A stretch of 29,721 nt of DNA from assembly GCA_002506175.1 (NCBI GenBank), contig DAXB01000068.1, positions 1 to 29,721 of the forward strand, written 5' to 3'. The notes under the pieces were generated by a model, which was given only the letters and a program-made list of their open reading frames with translations, was not told the DNA's origin and made no database searches. Position numbers and translations under genes: made by a program. The stretch comes from Methanomassiliicoccaceae archaeon UBA113. GTDB lineage: Archaea > Thermoplasmatota > Thermoplasmata > Methanomassiliicoccales > Methanomethylophilaceae. Numbering within the stretch: position 1 is the first letter of the stretch; the number at the start of each line of letters is the position of its first letter. Positions 7,651 through 16,287 of the stretch are shown here, piece by piece.

Positions 7651-9246
7651 ATGAACAGACGGATGGCTGCAGTGGCCATTGTTGCGGCATTCTTCATGCT
7701 TGCGTTAGCACCAGCGTTTGATACCGACGCTCTGACAAAGAACGACTACGGCATCACGATCCCGGGAACAGAAGCTCCCGATGCACCCATAGAAGTGAGC
7801 ATAAAGAACGGGGGATCGATATCTTGGACAGTATATGTTGTGAACCTGTCGGATAAATACCTCGATGTGAGCTTCCGCGTGGTCGGTCAGAACGATGACA
7901 TCTATCTGACATCCATGTTGAAGGATACATTGATCGGACCCGAGGACAGCGGTTTTTCCACATTGACGTCTGGAGCCATAACCCTGCAGTCGAGTATCAC
8001 GTCCGAATCGTATAGCAAATACAGCATCATTCTGGACGTCTATGTGACTGACATATCCGACAAGAAGTCCACCATCGTATCGGAGATCACGTTCGTGGTC
8101 AATGTGGAATCCAGTTACAGCACCGACAATCAGTACAACAAGTTCTTCGGGATCATACCCAACACTCTGCCCCAGCCTTTCAACGGAACATGGTTCACAG
8201 CCCTGGTAACCGTTTTGGTCCTGGTCCTGTGCACATTCGTAATATCCAGGCTCTTGGTGCCGGCCATCCTCTATTTCATCGGTGAGAAGTATACCGGAGG
8301 GCGGCCCGAGGTTCTATCCAAATCCATAGAGGCTTTGCTGAGTATACTCGCGATGATGATCAGCTTGGTTCTGAGTATGCAGATACTAGGTGCCAGCACG
8401 GAACTGGTGGCCCTTGTCAAGTTGATATCTACCGTCGTGTACATCGTGTTGCTGGTCATCGTCCTCTGGAAGGTCTATATGTTCGCTGTCAGGGTCATTC
8501 TGGACAGGGCGGATTCGCAGGATGAGTATGGATTGGACATGACGCTTATGCCACTGTTCGGAATGATCGGAAAGATCATCTTCTGGGTCGGAGGCGCGTC
8601 AGCAATCCTGGGATGCTTCGGAATGGACCTCAAAGGAATACTGGTGAGCGCAGGAGTGATTTCATTGGGAATCACACTGGGCGCCCAGAACGTTCTATCG
8701 CAGTTCTTCAGCGGTATGGTCCTCCTGCTCACCAGGCCCTTCGTCAAGGATGATTTCGTGAGGGTGAACGGTGAGATCTACATAGTCCGCAACGTCAAGC
8801 TGATGTTCACGGAATTCTACAACTGGGACAAGGATCAGATAATCACTATGCCGAACAACGTCCTGACGGCTACAACGATATCCAACCTCAGCAAGGGAGA
8901 TTCCAGCAGCAGGCTGTTTGTATACTTCGAAGTGGCATACGAGGCAGATATCGCCAAAGCAGAGAAGATCATGCTGGAAGTAGCCAACAAATGCAAGTTC
9001 CTGGCGAAGAATCGCGATAAACCAAATGTTAGGCTCACGAAATTCAATTCCTCAGGAATAGAGCTCAGATTAGGGGTCTACGTGGTTAACTATGACTGCA
9101 CATCCGCCGCATCCAGTCAGCTGAGGTCGGATGTGTATCAGGCCTTCATAGAGAACGGAATCGAGGTCCCCTATGAGAAGGTGGAGATATTCCTCAATTC
9201 TTCCTGCGACGGTAAGAAGAGGCCTGACGATCTGATCGAGGATTGA
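7651..9246 (+). CDS. MscS-family mechanosensitive channel with N-terminal ectodomain
   Basis: This 531-residue protein starts with a signal peptide (about residues 1-27, ending near FDTDALTKN). A predicted external beta-rich domain follows (about 30-175, with NGGSISWTVYVVNLSDKYLDV typical of Ig-like repeats). Membrane helices lie at about 185-205, 225-250, 255-280 and 300-325, and then the MscS pore helix and beta domain (VISLGITLGAQNVLSQFFSGMVL, KDDFVRVNGEIYIV, NWDKDQIITMPNNVL). The C-terminal cytosolic vestibule is complete. Such channels release solutes during osmotic downshock. The large ectodomain is unusual for the small MscS class and may touch the cell surface layer. A weak hairpin with T-runs follows the stop. 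Confidence 0.85.
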   Translation: MNRRMAAVAIVAAFFMLALAPAFDTDALTKNDYGITIPGTEAPDAPIEVSIKNGGSISWTVYVVNLSDKYLDVSFRVVGQNDDIYLTSMLKDTLIGPEDSGFSTLTSGAITLQSSITSESYSKYSIILDVYVTDISDKKSTIVSEITFVVNVESSYSTDNQYNKFFGIIPNTLPQPFNGTWFTALVTVLVLVLCTFVISRLLVPAILYFIGEKYTGGRPEVLSKSIEALLSILAMMISLVLSMQILGASTELVALVKLISTVVYIVLLVIVLWKVYMFAVRVILDRADSQDEYGLDMTLMPLFGMIGKIIFWVGGASAILGCFGMDLKGILVSAGVISLGITLGAQNVLSQFFSGMVLLLTRPFVKDDFVRVNGEIYIVRNVKLMFTEFYNWDKDQIITMPNNVLTATTISNLSKGDSSSRLFVYFEVAYEADIAKAEKIMLEVANKCKFLAKNRDKPNVRLTKFNSSGIELRLGVYVVNYDCTSAASSQLRSDVYQAFIENGIEVPYEKVEIFLNSSCDGKKRPDDLIED

Positions 9247-9249
9247 TCC

Positions 9250-9289
9250 GCGGCAAACCGCAGGGAAAAAACGCTTTCCAAACTTTTTC
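9250..9289 (+). terminator. Possible terminator of the mscS-like gene
   Basis: A short stem, GCGG-CAAA-CCGC (9250-9261), is followed by GGAAA...TTTCC and a T-run at 9284-9288. The stem is weak, but it directly follows the stop codon and precedes the promoter of the lrp gene. Confidence 0.35.
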
Positions 9290-9345
9290 TACGAATTCCT
9301 ACATAATGTTCTACGAATTCTGCGGATTACCATTGTTTATATAAC
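9287..9345 (+). promoter_or_regulatory. lrp/lysine operon promoter with two phased GAATTC operators
   Basis: TTCTACGAATTC occurs at 9287-9298 and again at 9309-9320, exactly 22 bases (two helical turns) apart. A strong TATA box, TTTATATAA, lies at 9336-9344, about 37-45 bases before the lrp ATG. Each copy is centred on the palindrome GAATTC, and the first extends to TA-n-GAATTC-n-TA. A weaker TTAATTCGA lies at 9346-9354. Phased palindromes just upstream of the basal promoter are what an Lrp dimer pair would bind. Autoregulation, or activation in response to lysine, is inference. Confidence 0.6.
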
Positions 9346-9380
9346 TTAATTCGATACACAGGGCATCGAAATAGCAAGGG

Positions 9381-9809
9381 ATGGTCATGATAGACAACCT
9401 GGATAAGAAAATCATTGAGATCCTGAAGAAGGATTCAAGGTGCCCGTTTGTAGAGATAGCCAACCAGCTCGGAGTATCGGAAGGTACAATCAGGAGCAGG
9501 GTCCACAGGATGACCGATGACGGTATCATACGCGGATTCACGATCAAAACGAGTTCCAGGAACGTCAAAGCCCTTGTCGAGATAAGGATCGATGTGAACA
9601 CCGATGCCCAGGACATCGCCAGGGAGCTCTCCCGTTACGACGGAGTGACAGAGGTATTCGAGGTCACGGGAGACCAGGACGTCGTTGCCATAGCGGATGT
9701 CGAGTCATCGCAGCAACTCAATGACATCATCGAGAAGATCAGGCGTTACGATAACATCCTCAGCACGCGCACCCGTATCATCCTCAAAGAGCACTTCGGG
9801 GAGGAATGA
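9381..9809 (+). CDS. Lrp/AsnC-family transcription regulator (probable lysine operon regulator)
   Basis: This 142-residue protein has an N-terminal winged helix-turn-helix (residues about 3-55: LDKKIIEILKKDSRCPFVEIANQLGVSEGTIRSRVHRM). A C-terminal RAM ligand-binding and oligomerisation domain follows (about 65-140, VEIRIDVNTDAQDIARELSRYDGVTEVFEVTGDQDVV). The alternative start two codons later (ATG at 9387) is equally possible. Its stop overlaps the region where dapA begins, and all downstream genes make lysine. A LysM-like role sensing lysine or a pathway intermediate is therefore likely. Phased palindromes in its own promoter support autoregulation. Ligand identity is inferred. Confidence 0.85.
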   Translation: MVMIDNLDKKIIEILKKDSRCPFVEIANQLGVSEGTIRSRVHRMTDDGIIRGFTIKTSSRNVKALVEIRIDVNTDAQDIARELSRYDGVTEVFEVTGDQDVVAIADVESSQQLNDIIEKIRRYDNILSTRTRIILKEHFGEE

Positions 9810-9811
9810 AC

Positions 9812-10681
9812 ATGTTCGCAGGTACAGGAACAGCGCTCATAACGCCGTTCGCCAAGGACGGCAACATCGACGAGGATGCCCTCAGGAGGCTCGTCAGATT
9901 CCAGGAGGACAACGGAGTAGACGTGTTGGTGCCATGCGGTTCCACCGGGGAATCGGCTACCATGAGTCACGAGGAGCACGTCCGCGTCATAAAGATCGTC
10001 AGGGATGAGGCCAAGAAGGCCAAGATCCTCGCTGGAGCAGGAAGTAACTCGACATCGGAAGCCGTCATGCTCACAAGGGCGGCGAACGACCTCGGCGTGG
10101 ACGGAATCCTATCCATTTCACCTTACTACAACAAGCCCACCCAGGAGGGTCTGTACAGGCATTATGAGGCTATCCAGGCATCATGCGACATCCCTGTCAT
10201 CGTGTACAACGTCCCTGGGAGGACCGGATCGAACATCTCCGTCGATACCCTCATGAGACTCGCGGAGCTTCCGGGAATCGGAGGCGTGAAGGAAGCAAGC
10301 GGAAACATGTCGCAGATCCAGAACATCCTCATCAGGAGGCCCAAGGGATTCGAGGTTCTCAGCGGAGACGACAGTCTCACCTTAGCTCTAATGGGCGTAG
10401 GTGCGGACGGAGTGATATCCGTAGCATCCAACTGCTGTCCCAAGGAGGTATCGGACATGGTCCGCAATGCAACATACGGGGATTTCAAGATCGCCAGGGA
10501 GATCTACGGAAGGATGCTCCCGTTATTCGAGAACCTGTTCTGCGAATCCAATCCCATACCTATCAAGTACGTGATGGGAAGGATGGGGTACGGAAACGGA
10601 GAGCCCAGGCTTCCGTTGACACCCTTGAGCGAAAACGGAAGGAGAATACTCGACCCTATCCTGGAAAAGGCCGGAATCTGA
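9812..10681 (+). CDS. dapA: 4-hydroxy-tetrahydrodipicolinate synthase
   Basis: This enzyme condenses pyruvate with aspartate semialdehyde, the first committed step of lysine synthesis. The 289-residue TIM barrel shows GTGTALITPF, the GSTGES loop, SPYYNKPT with the conserved Tyr, VYNVPGRTG, and Schiff-base Lys160 in GVKEASG. I choose the ATG at 9812 instead of 9806 because GGGGAGG at 9798-9804 would be only one base from the earlier ATG but seven from this one. The start MFAGTGTALITPF also matches the family. It is cotranscribed with the upstream regulator and is followed nine bases later by dapB. Confidence 0.93.
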   Translation: MFAGTGTALITPFAKDGNIDEDALRRLVRFQEDNGVDVLVPCGSTGESATMSHEEHVRVIKIVRDEAKKAKILAGAGSNSTSEAVMLTRAANDLGVDGILSISPYYNKPTQEGLYRHYEAIQASCDIPVIVYNVPGRTGSNISVDTLMRLAELPGIGGVKEASGNMSQIQNILIRRPKGFEVLSGDDSLTLALMGVGADGVISVASNCCPKEVSDMVRNATYGDFKIAREIYGRMLPLFENLFCESNPIPIKYVMGRMGYGNGEPRLPLTPLSENGRRILDPILEKAGI

Positions 10682-10690
10682 GGCGGTCAG

Positions 10691-11470
10691 ATGATAAAGG
10701 TAGTGGTCGGAGGAGCGACCGGCAAGCTTGGAACGTTCGTATGCGAGAAGATCCTCGCATCCGATGACATGGAGCTTGTCGGGGCCGTCGTGTCTCCTAA
10801 CGGAGGACATGTTGGAAAGGAGATATATCCAGGTGTGATCGGGTCGTCGCCGGACCGTCTGGCAGATCTTCTCAGTGGCTGTGACGTGTACGTGGATCTC
10901 ACATCACCCAAGGCAGCCGAGGGGATCATAGCAAAAATCCCTGAGACTGGGGCAAACATCGTGCTTGGAACGACAGCCGTCTCCAAGGATGCCATCGATG
11001 CGATGGCAGACAATGTTGCGAAGAACGGCACATCCGCACTCATCGCAGCCAATTTCGCGATAGGTGTCAATGTGTTTTGGAAGATGTGCGAGATAATGGC
11101 GAGGTATCTTCCGGATTACGATATAGAGGTCATCGAGGCCCATCATAACGCCAAGAAGGATGCGCCGTCGGGAACGGCCATGGAAGCAGTGCGCAGACTC
11201 AGCGAAGCCACGGGCATCCAGGATATCGAATACGGGCGCCAGGGCGTCACCGGGCCTCGTAATAAAGAAATATGCGTGCATTCAATCCGTGCAGGCGATA
11301 TAATAGGGGATCACACGGTCATCTTTGCCGCGAACAACGAGAGGGTGGAACTCTCCCATAAGGCCATATCCCGTGAGGCGTTCGCGGACGGTTGCATCGA
11401 AGCGATCAGATGGATGGCTGGAAAGAAGGACGGAATGGTCCACAATATGAGCGAGGTGCTTGGATTATGA
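10691..11470 (+). CDS. dapB: 4-hydroxy-tetrahydrodipicolinate reductase
   Basis: This 259-residue enzyme uses NAD(P)H to make tetrahydrodipicolinate. Visible parts are the N-terminal dinucleotide-binding GGATGKLGTFV, the GTTAVS loop, AANFAIGVNVF, the catalytic EAHHNAKKDAPSGTAM, and the C-terminal GDHTVIFAANNERVELSHKA. Length is normal. The gene ends in ATGA shared with the start of lysC, so translation is probably coupled. Confidence 0.93.
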   Translation: MIKVVVGGATGKLGTFVCEKILASDDMELVGAVVSPNGGHVGKEIYPGVIGSSPDRLADLLSGCDVYVDLTSPKAAEGIIAKIPETGANIVLGTTAVSKDAIDAMADNVAKNGTSALIAANFAIGVNVFWKMCEIMARYLPDYDIEVIEAHHNAKKDAPSGTAMEAVRRLSEATGIQDIEYGRQGVTGPRNKEICVHSIRAGDIIGDHTVIFAANNERVELSHKAISREAFADGCIEAIRWMAGKKDGMVHNMSEVLGL

Positions 11471-12810
11471 TCACAGTAATGAAGTTCGGCGGAACAAGCG
11501 TAGGATCCGCCGAAGCCATCCAGAGGGTAGCGAACATCATCATCAACACGGAAGGCGACAAGGTAGTCGTTGCTTCCGCCATGTCCGGAATAACGAACTT
11601 CCTCGTCGGGGTCGTCGACAACCCCACGAAGGATGTGGATGCGATAGTCGAGCAGTTCGCCAACAAGCACCTCATGGCGGCAGAGCAGATGTTCGACGGG
11701 GAGATAATGGCCGAATTCAGGAAGGAATTCGACATCAGGCTCGAGAAGTTCAAGGAGGCGCTCCAGGAGAACCCGGGAGACCCATACTACAAGGACCTGA
11801 TCACATCCCAGGGAGAGAGATTCTCCACGCTCATGCTTGCATTCTATCTCAAGAAGATGGGCCACGAGGCCGTAGCACTCACGGCAGAGACTGCCGGAAT
11901 ATGCGCCGTCGGTCTCCCGCTTTCCGGATCGGCCGATCTGATCGCGACCGAGAACGGGATGTCCATGAAGGTGGCCCCCGTACTCGACAAGGGCATAATC
12001 CCGGTCATCACCGGATTCTACGGAATCAAGGACGGTGTGCCATTGACATTCGGAAGGGGCGGTTCGGATTATTCGGCCGCTGTGGTCGCCAATGCGCTCA
12101 ATGCGGATATGCTGGAGATATGGACGGATGTCGATGGATTCATGACGTCCGATCCGAGATTCATCAAATCCGCGATCAAAATCGATGAGATGACGTTCGG
12201 AGAGGCAGCGGAGCTCGCATACTTTGGAGCCAAGGTCCTCCACCCCAGGACAATCGAACCTGTCAGGGTAAAGCACATCCCGCTCAAGGTCAGGAATTCG
12301 TTCAAGCCCCAGGAGCCCGGAACGCTCATCCACAACATCAAGAAGAAGGGGAAGAGTCTTCTGAAATCCGTAGCTACCAAGAACGACCTGGCAATCATCA
12401 CGGTGAGCTCGGCCGAGCTTGCATACAGGCCGGAGATGATGGCCGCGATCATCGGAAAGATCGCAGAGAGCAACATAATCATCTACTCGATCTCTACGTC
12501 GCTGTCCACGATCGCGATGGTGATAGACAATGCTGATGTATCCACCGTGATCAAGAAGCTGAATGAGTTATCCGGAAAGAACATCGAGAGGATCGATGTC
12601 AACAACAACGTATCCCTCGTCTGCTGCGTCGGAGACGACCTTCTTTCCAAATGCGGAGTGTCCGGAGACATATTCACGGCTGTGAAAGAGGCCGGAGCCA
12701 ACGTGGAGATGATCTCGGAGGGGGCATCGGATGTCTGCCTCAATTTCATCGTGCCCATGGACAAGGTAATGGATGTCGTAGGCGCACTCCACGACAAGTA
12801 CATCGGGTGA
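11467..12810 (+). CDS. lysC: Aspartate kinase, monofunctional with C-terminal ACT domains
   Basis: This 447-residue kinase phosphorylates aspartate, the entry step to lysine, threonine and methionine. The kinase domain shows KFGGTSVGSAEAI, SQGERFST, and GRGGSDYSA...WTDVDGFMTSDPR. Two ACT domains follow: about 315-380 (AIITVSSAELAYRPEMMAAIIG) and about 385-447 (SLVCCVGDDL...GANVEMISEG). ACT domains normally give feedback inhibition by lysine or threonine. A longer frame opens upstream, but the ATG at 11467 overlaps the dapB stop (ATGA) and gives MITVMKFGG, as in the family. Placement inside the operon suggests a lysine-dedicated isozyme. Confidence 0.93.
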   Translation: MITVMKFGGTSVGSAEAIQRVANIIINTEGDKVVVASAMSGITNFLVGVVDNPTKDVDAIVEQFANKHLMAAEQMFDGEIMAEFRKEFDIRLEKFKEALQENPGDPYYKDLITSQGERFSTLMLAFYLKKMGHEAVALTAETAGICAVGLPLSGSADLIATENGMSMKVAPVLDKGIIPVITGFYGIKDGVPLTFGRGGSDYSAAVVANALNADMLEIWTDVDGFMTSDPRFIKSAIKIDEMTFGEAAELAYFGAKVLHPRTIEPVRVKHIPLKVRNSFKPQEPGTLIHNIKKKGKSLLKSVATKNDLAIITVSSAELAYRPEMMAAIIGKIAESNIIIYSISTSLSTIAMVIDNADVSTVIKKLNELSGKNIERIDVNNNVSLVCCVGDDLLSKCGVSGDIFTAVKEAGANVEMISEGASDVCLNFIVPMDKVMDVVGALHDKYIG

Positions 12811-12815
12811 TTAAG

Positions 12816-14072
12816 ATGATGCGCGATTACGAATCGAAGGACGGAGTCATGAACATTGCGGGGATCCCTGCCCCGGAGATCGCAGCCGAGTTCGGAACCC
12901 CCGTATACGTCTGCGACGAAGCCAGGATAAGGGAGAACTACAGGAACGTTCACGATGCATTCTCCAGGTACATGGACACCAGGATACACTATGCCTGCAA
13001 GGCCAACACAAATCTGGCGATCCTCAGGATACTGGAGCAGGAAGGCTCCGGAATAGACGCGGTCTCCATCGGAGAGGTACGGACATGCCTCAAAGCAGGC
13101 TTTACCCCCGACAGGATAATGTACACAGGAACAAGCGTCAGCGACAAGGAGCTGAAGGAGGTTGCCGAGCTCGGTGTCATGATAAACATAGATTCGGTCT
13201 CCGAGATGGAGAGGCTTGCGGAGATCGCTCCCGGGCACCCCGTATCTTTCCGTATCACGCCCGGAGTCGGTTCCGGTCACAGCGATAAGGTCATCACCGG
13301 ATCGAAGGGATCCAAGTTCGGGATACCTCTGAAAGAGGTCGTGAGCACGTATGCCCGCGCCAACGATCTGGGATTCGACATCAGAGGGATCCATGCACAT
13401 ATCGGCTCGGGCGGACAGTCCGTGGAACCGTTCATGGACATGATGCAGGTCCTGATCAACCTGGTTAACGAGATCGAGGAGCTCGGAATCAATCTGAAGT
13501 TCATCGATATGGGCGGAGGAATAGGCGTCCCGTACAAACCTCAGGAAGAGGAGATGGATCTCAACGAGCTCGCCAGCGAGCTCACGGACATGATACAGAT
13601 GGAGACGGACATCCAGACTCTGATTCTGGAACCGGGTAGATACATCGTATGCGATGCGGTGACGCTGCTCACCAAGGTCAACGATGTCAAGGATTCCGGT
13701 GTGAAGAAGTATGTAGGGGTGGATGCAGGATTCAACACGCTCATCAGACCCGCATTCTACGATTCGTATCATTATGTGGCCATCACCAACAAGTTCGGCA
13801 AGGCCTGCACCAACAGGTTCGATGTGGTCGGACCCATCTGCGAGTCGGGAGACTATCTGGCCCATGACCGTGTCCTTCCGGAGCCGGAGCCCGGGGACAT
13901 CATGGCGATCTACAACGCCGGAGCTTACGGATTCTCGATGTCGAGCAATTACAATTCAAGACCTCTGTGCGCAGAGGTCCTGGTCAACGACGGTAAGGCC
14001 GAGCTCATCCGTGAGGCCGAGACCGTGGAGGATCTCTGGAGACACCAGAGGATACCCGAGAGGCTGATGTGA
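12816..14072 (+). CDS. lysA: Diaminopimelate decarboxylase
   Basis: This fold-III PLP enzyme decarboxylates meso-diaminopimelate to lysine, the last step. In the 418-residue product the PLP lysine is Lys62 (HYACKANTNLAIL). Other motifs are HAHIGSGGQSVEPF, DMGGGIGVPY, LEPGRYIVCDA, GPICESGD and the C-terminal YNAGAYGFSMSSNYNSRP. GGTGATT lies 3-6 bases before the two possible ATGs (12816, 12819). The longer upstream frame lies inside lysC and is rejected. The stop TGA shares its last base with the dapF ATG. Confidence 0.92.
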   Translation: MMRDYESKDGVMNIAGIPAPEIAAEFGTPVYVCDEARIRENYRNVHDAFSRYMDTRIHYACKANTNLAILRILEQEGSGIDAVSIGEVRTCLKAGFTPDRIMYTGTSVSDKELKEVAELGVMINIDSVSEMERLAEIAPGHPVSFRITPGVGSGHSDKVITGSKGSKFGIPLKEVVSTYARANDLGFDIRGIHAHIGSGGQSVEPFMDMMQVLINLVNEIEELGINLKFIDMGGGIGVPYKPQEEEMDLNELASELTDMIQMETDIQTLILEPGRYIVCDAVTLLTKVNDVKDSGVKKYVGVDAGFNTLIRPAFYDSYHYVAITNKFGKACTNRFDVVGPICESGDYLAHDRVLPEPEPGDIMAIYNAGAYGFSMSSNYNSRPLCAEVLVNDGKAELIREAETVEDLWRHQRIPERLM

Positions 14073-14914
14073 TGAAGTTCTGGAAATATCAGGGCATAGG
14101 GAACGATTTCATTGTTCTGGACGGTTCGAAAGGCGGACTGGCCATAGATGAAGAATGGTGCAAATGCGCCTGCGACCGTCATTTCGGTATCGGTGCGGAT
14201 GGGGTGTTATACATAATGCCCGGGGAGAACACGGATATAACGATGAGAGTGATCAACGCCGACGGTTCGGAGGCAGAGATGTGCGGCAACGGAATCAGAT
14301 GCGTTGCCGTCCATGCCTACAACAGCGGCATCGTGAAGAAGAAGGAAATGACGATCCATACCCTGGCAGGGGACCTGAAGGCCACTGTGACATTGGATGG
14401 GGACAAGGCTGTGGCCGCAACAATCAATATGGGCGCACCTATCCTCGACGGAAGATCCATTCCCATAGACTGGGACGGGCAGTATGTGGACGAACCCTTC
14501 ACTTTCCTCAGATACTACTTCAAAGCCACTGCAGTCTCCATGGGCAACCCTCATTTCGTGACCTTCCAGGAGATGGATGATGCCACGATCGACCAGTTGG
14601 GTCCCCTTCTGGAGTGTCACAGGCTCTTCCCCAGGAGGACCAATGTGGAGTTCTGTAAGCTCATCGACGGAAAGATCTACATCCGCGTCTTCGAGAGGGG
14701 GGCGGCATGGACGCTCGCCTGCGGAACAGGTGCATGCGCCAGCACGGTGGCGGCAGCCATCACGGGACGCGTCCCATTCGATACGCCCATCGACGTCCAC
14801 CTGCCGGGCGGATGGCTCAAGGTGACCGTCGACAAGGATCTGAAGTATGTCATGATGGAAGGCCCTGCGGACCTGGTGTTCGAGGGAAACCTCCCTGACG
14901 AGTATTCGGAGTGA
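14072..14914 (+). CDS. dapF: Diaminopimelate epimerase
   Basis: This enzyme interconverts LL- and meso-diaminopimelate by a two-cysteine, cofactor-free mechanism. Both catalytic cysteines are present in the 280-residue product: Cys71 in the AEMCGNGIRC motif and Cys217 in TLACGTGACA. These positions are nearly identical to those of the well-studied Haemophilus enzyme (73 and 217). The family start KYQGIGNDFIVLDG follows two residues after the ATG at 14072; a GTG one codon earlier is less likely. It lies between lysA and dapL, which makes its substrate. Confidence 0.93.
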   Translation: MKFWKYQGIGNDFIVLDGSKGGLAIDEEWCKCACDRHFGIGADGVLYIMPGENTDITMRVINADGSEAEMCGNGIRCVAVHAYNSGIVKKKEMTIHTLAGDLKATVTLDGDKAVAATINMGAPILDGRSIPIDWDGQYVDEPFTFLRYYFKATAVSMGNPHFVTFQEMDDATIDQLGPLLECHRLFPRRTNVEFCKLIDGKIYIRVFERGAAWTLACGTGACASTVAAAITGRVPFDTPIDVHLPGGWLKVTVDKDLKYVMMEGPADLVFEGNLPDEYSE

Positions 14915-14919
14915 TTTAC

Positions 14920-16086
14920 ATGGCAAAATATGAACAGGCTGAAAGGCTCAGACAGATCCCTCCGTACCTCTTCGTAAGGCTCGAGCAGCTGTCTGCAGAG
15001 AAGAGGGCCCAGGGATGGGACATGATCGACTTCGGAATAGGCGACCCGGACCTGTCCGCACCGGATTGCGTCGTGGATGCTATGTACGAAGCGGCCAAGA
15101 TCAATGAGAATCAGAAGTACTCGTCGTCCGCCGGAGAGAAGGACCTCCGTGTAGCGGTCGCCCAGTGGTACAAGAAGAGGTACGGCCTCGACATCGACCC
15201 TGACACCCAGGTGTGCATAACGATAGGATCCAAGGAGGCGATCTTCAATATCGCGCAGGCCTTCGTCAACAATGGGGAGACCATCGTCGCTCCTTCACCG
15301 GGATATCCTGTGTATTCGGGGGCAGCCACTCTGTTCAACGAGGCCAAATGCGTCAAGGTCCCTCTGAAGGCCGAGAAGAACTGGCTTCTGGATGTGGACG
15401 AGTGCCCCAAGGGCGCCAGGATGCTGTACCTCAATTATCCGAACAACCCCACCGGAGCGACATGCGACCTTGAATACCTCAAGAAGGTGTACGGCTGGTG
15501 TGAGGACAACGGAACAATCCTCTGTTATGATAACGCGTATTGCGAGATGGTCTACGACGGATACCAGGCACCGTCCGCACTCCAGGTCGGGCCGGATTGC
15601 ATCGAGTTCGGATCGTTCTCGAAGACCTTCAACATGACCGGATTCAGATTGGGATACGCCGTCGGCCATCCCGACCTTATCGCCGGACTGAAGAAATGCA
15701 AAGGACAGATCGATTCAGGAGCACCGATATTCATCCAGAAGGCTGCTATAACCGCATTGGGATTGTATGGACCTAACGGGGAGGCACCGGAAGAGGTGGC
15801 CAAGAACATGAAGATCTACTCCGAGAGGAGGAAGGTCCTGGTTGATGGGCTGAGGGATCTCGGATTCGATGTCAAGATGCCGATGGGTACTTTCTATGTG
15901 TGGTTCAACTGCGGAATGTCGTCGGCTGAGTTCACGCAGAAGATGATAGACATCGGGCTCATCGTGACGCCTGGAAACGGATTCGGCGAATCCGCGGACG
16001 GATACATCAGGATGACGGTCACAGAGCCTGTCGAGCGTATCAAGAAGGCGCTCGAGAGGATGAAGCAGAACAAGTACATCGAATGA
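14920..16086 (+). CDS. dapL: LL-diaminopimelate aminotransferase
   Basis: This class I/II PLP aminotransferase (388 residues) converts tetrahydrodipicolinate directly to LL-diaminopimelate with glutamate. It bypasses the acylated DapD/C/E steps, none of which is present here. Motifs: DFGIGDPDLSAPDCVVDAM, KYSSSAGEKDLR, SPGYPVY, LNYPNNPTGA, PLP lysine Lys235 in GSFSKTFNMTGFRLG, and the C-terminal arginine region GYIRMTVTEP. I prefer the ATG at 14920, preceded by GGAGTGATT, over the GTG at 14911. Other aminotransferases share these motifs; the assignment to DapL rests on similarity of layout plus the operon. It is followed by a strong terminator. Confidence 0.85.
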   Translation: MAKYEQAERLRQIPPYLFVRLEQLSAEKRAQGWDMIDFGIGDPDLSAPDCVVDAMYEAAKINENQKYSSSAGEKDLRVAVAQWYKKRYGLDIDPDTQVCITIGSKEAIFNIAQAFVNNGETIVAPSPGYPVYSGAATLFNEAKCVKVPLKAEKNWLLDVDECPKGARMLYLNYPNNPTGATCDLEYLKKVYGWCEDNGTILCYDNAYCEMVYDGYQAPSALQVGPDCIEFGSFSKTFNMTGFRLGYAVGHPDLIAGLKKCKGQIDSGAPIFIQKAAITALGLYGPNGEAPEEVAKNMKIYSERRKVLVDGLRDLGFDVKMPMGTFYVWFNCGMSSAEFTQKMIDIGLIVTPGNGFGESADGYIRMTVTEPVERIKKALERMKQNKYIE

Positions 16087-16093
16087 AACCTTC

Positions 16094-16118
16094 ACGGGAG
16101 GCGTTGCCTCCCGTTTTC
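16094..16118 (+). terminator. Terminator of the lysine operon
   Basis: A perfect eight-base stem, CGGGAGGC-GTT-GCCTCCCG (16095-16113), is followed directly by TTTT (16114-16117), starting nine bases after the dapL stop. Confidence 0.75.
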
Positions 16119-16222
16119 GGTATCGATGACTAGACGTATACAACCGTAAATCATCCGCTGTCAGTGGGCCGAGCTTCGTTAAAGTTAATATCCTATTGAG
16201 GTAATGTCGTCAGCGATTACAT

Positions 16223-16254
16223 CGGCATCGTGGACTCGAATCACCGTGATGCCG
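16223..16254 (+). other. Hairpin in the leader of the three-helix membrane protein gene
   Basis: CGGCATC (16223-16229) pairs with GATGCCG (16248-16254). Two G-T pairs and two G-C pairs can extend the stem inward, leaving a loop of about ten bases. It lies between a TTAAAGTTAATATCC stretch (about 16179-16193, possible promoter) and the ATG at 16288, so it may be in the mRNA leader. A small RNA or an operator are other options. Confidence 0.4.
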
Positions 16255-16287
16255 TCTGTTGGAATCGATAAAAAGAGATGATTGCAC

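Noticed and set aside
12483..13865. Long minus-strand frame of 460 codons
   Set aside because: It is antisense to lysC and lysA, which have complete catalytic motifs. The frame is an effect of codon bias.
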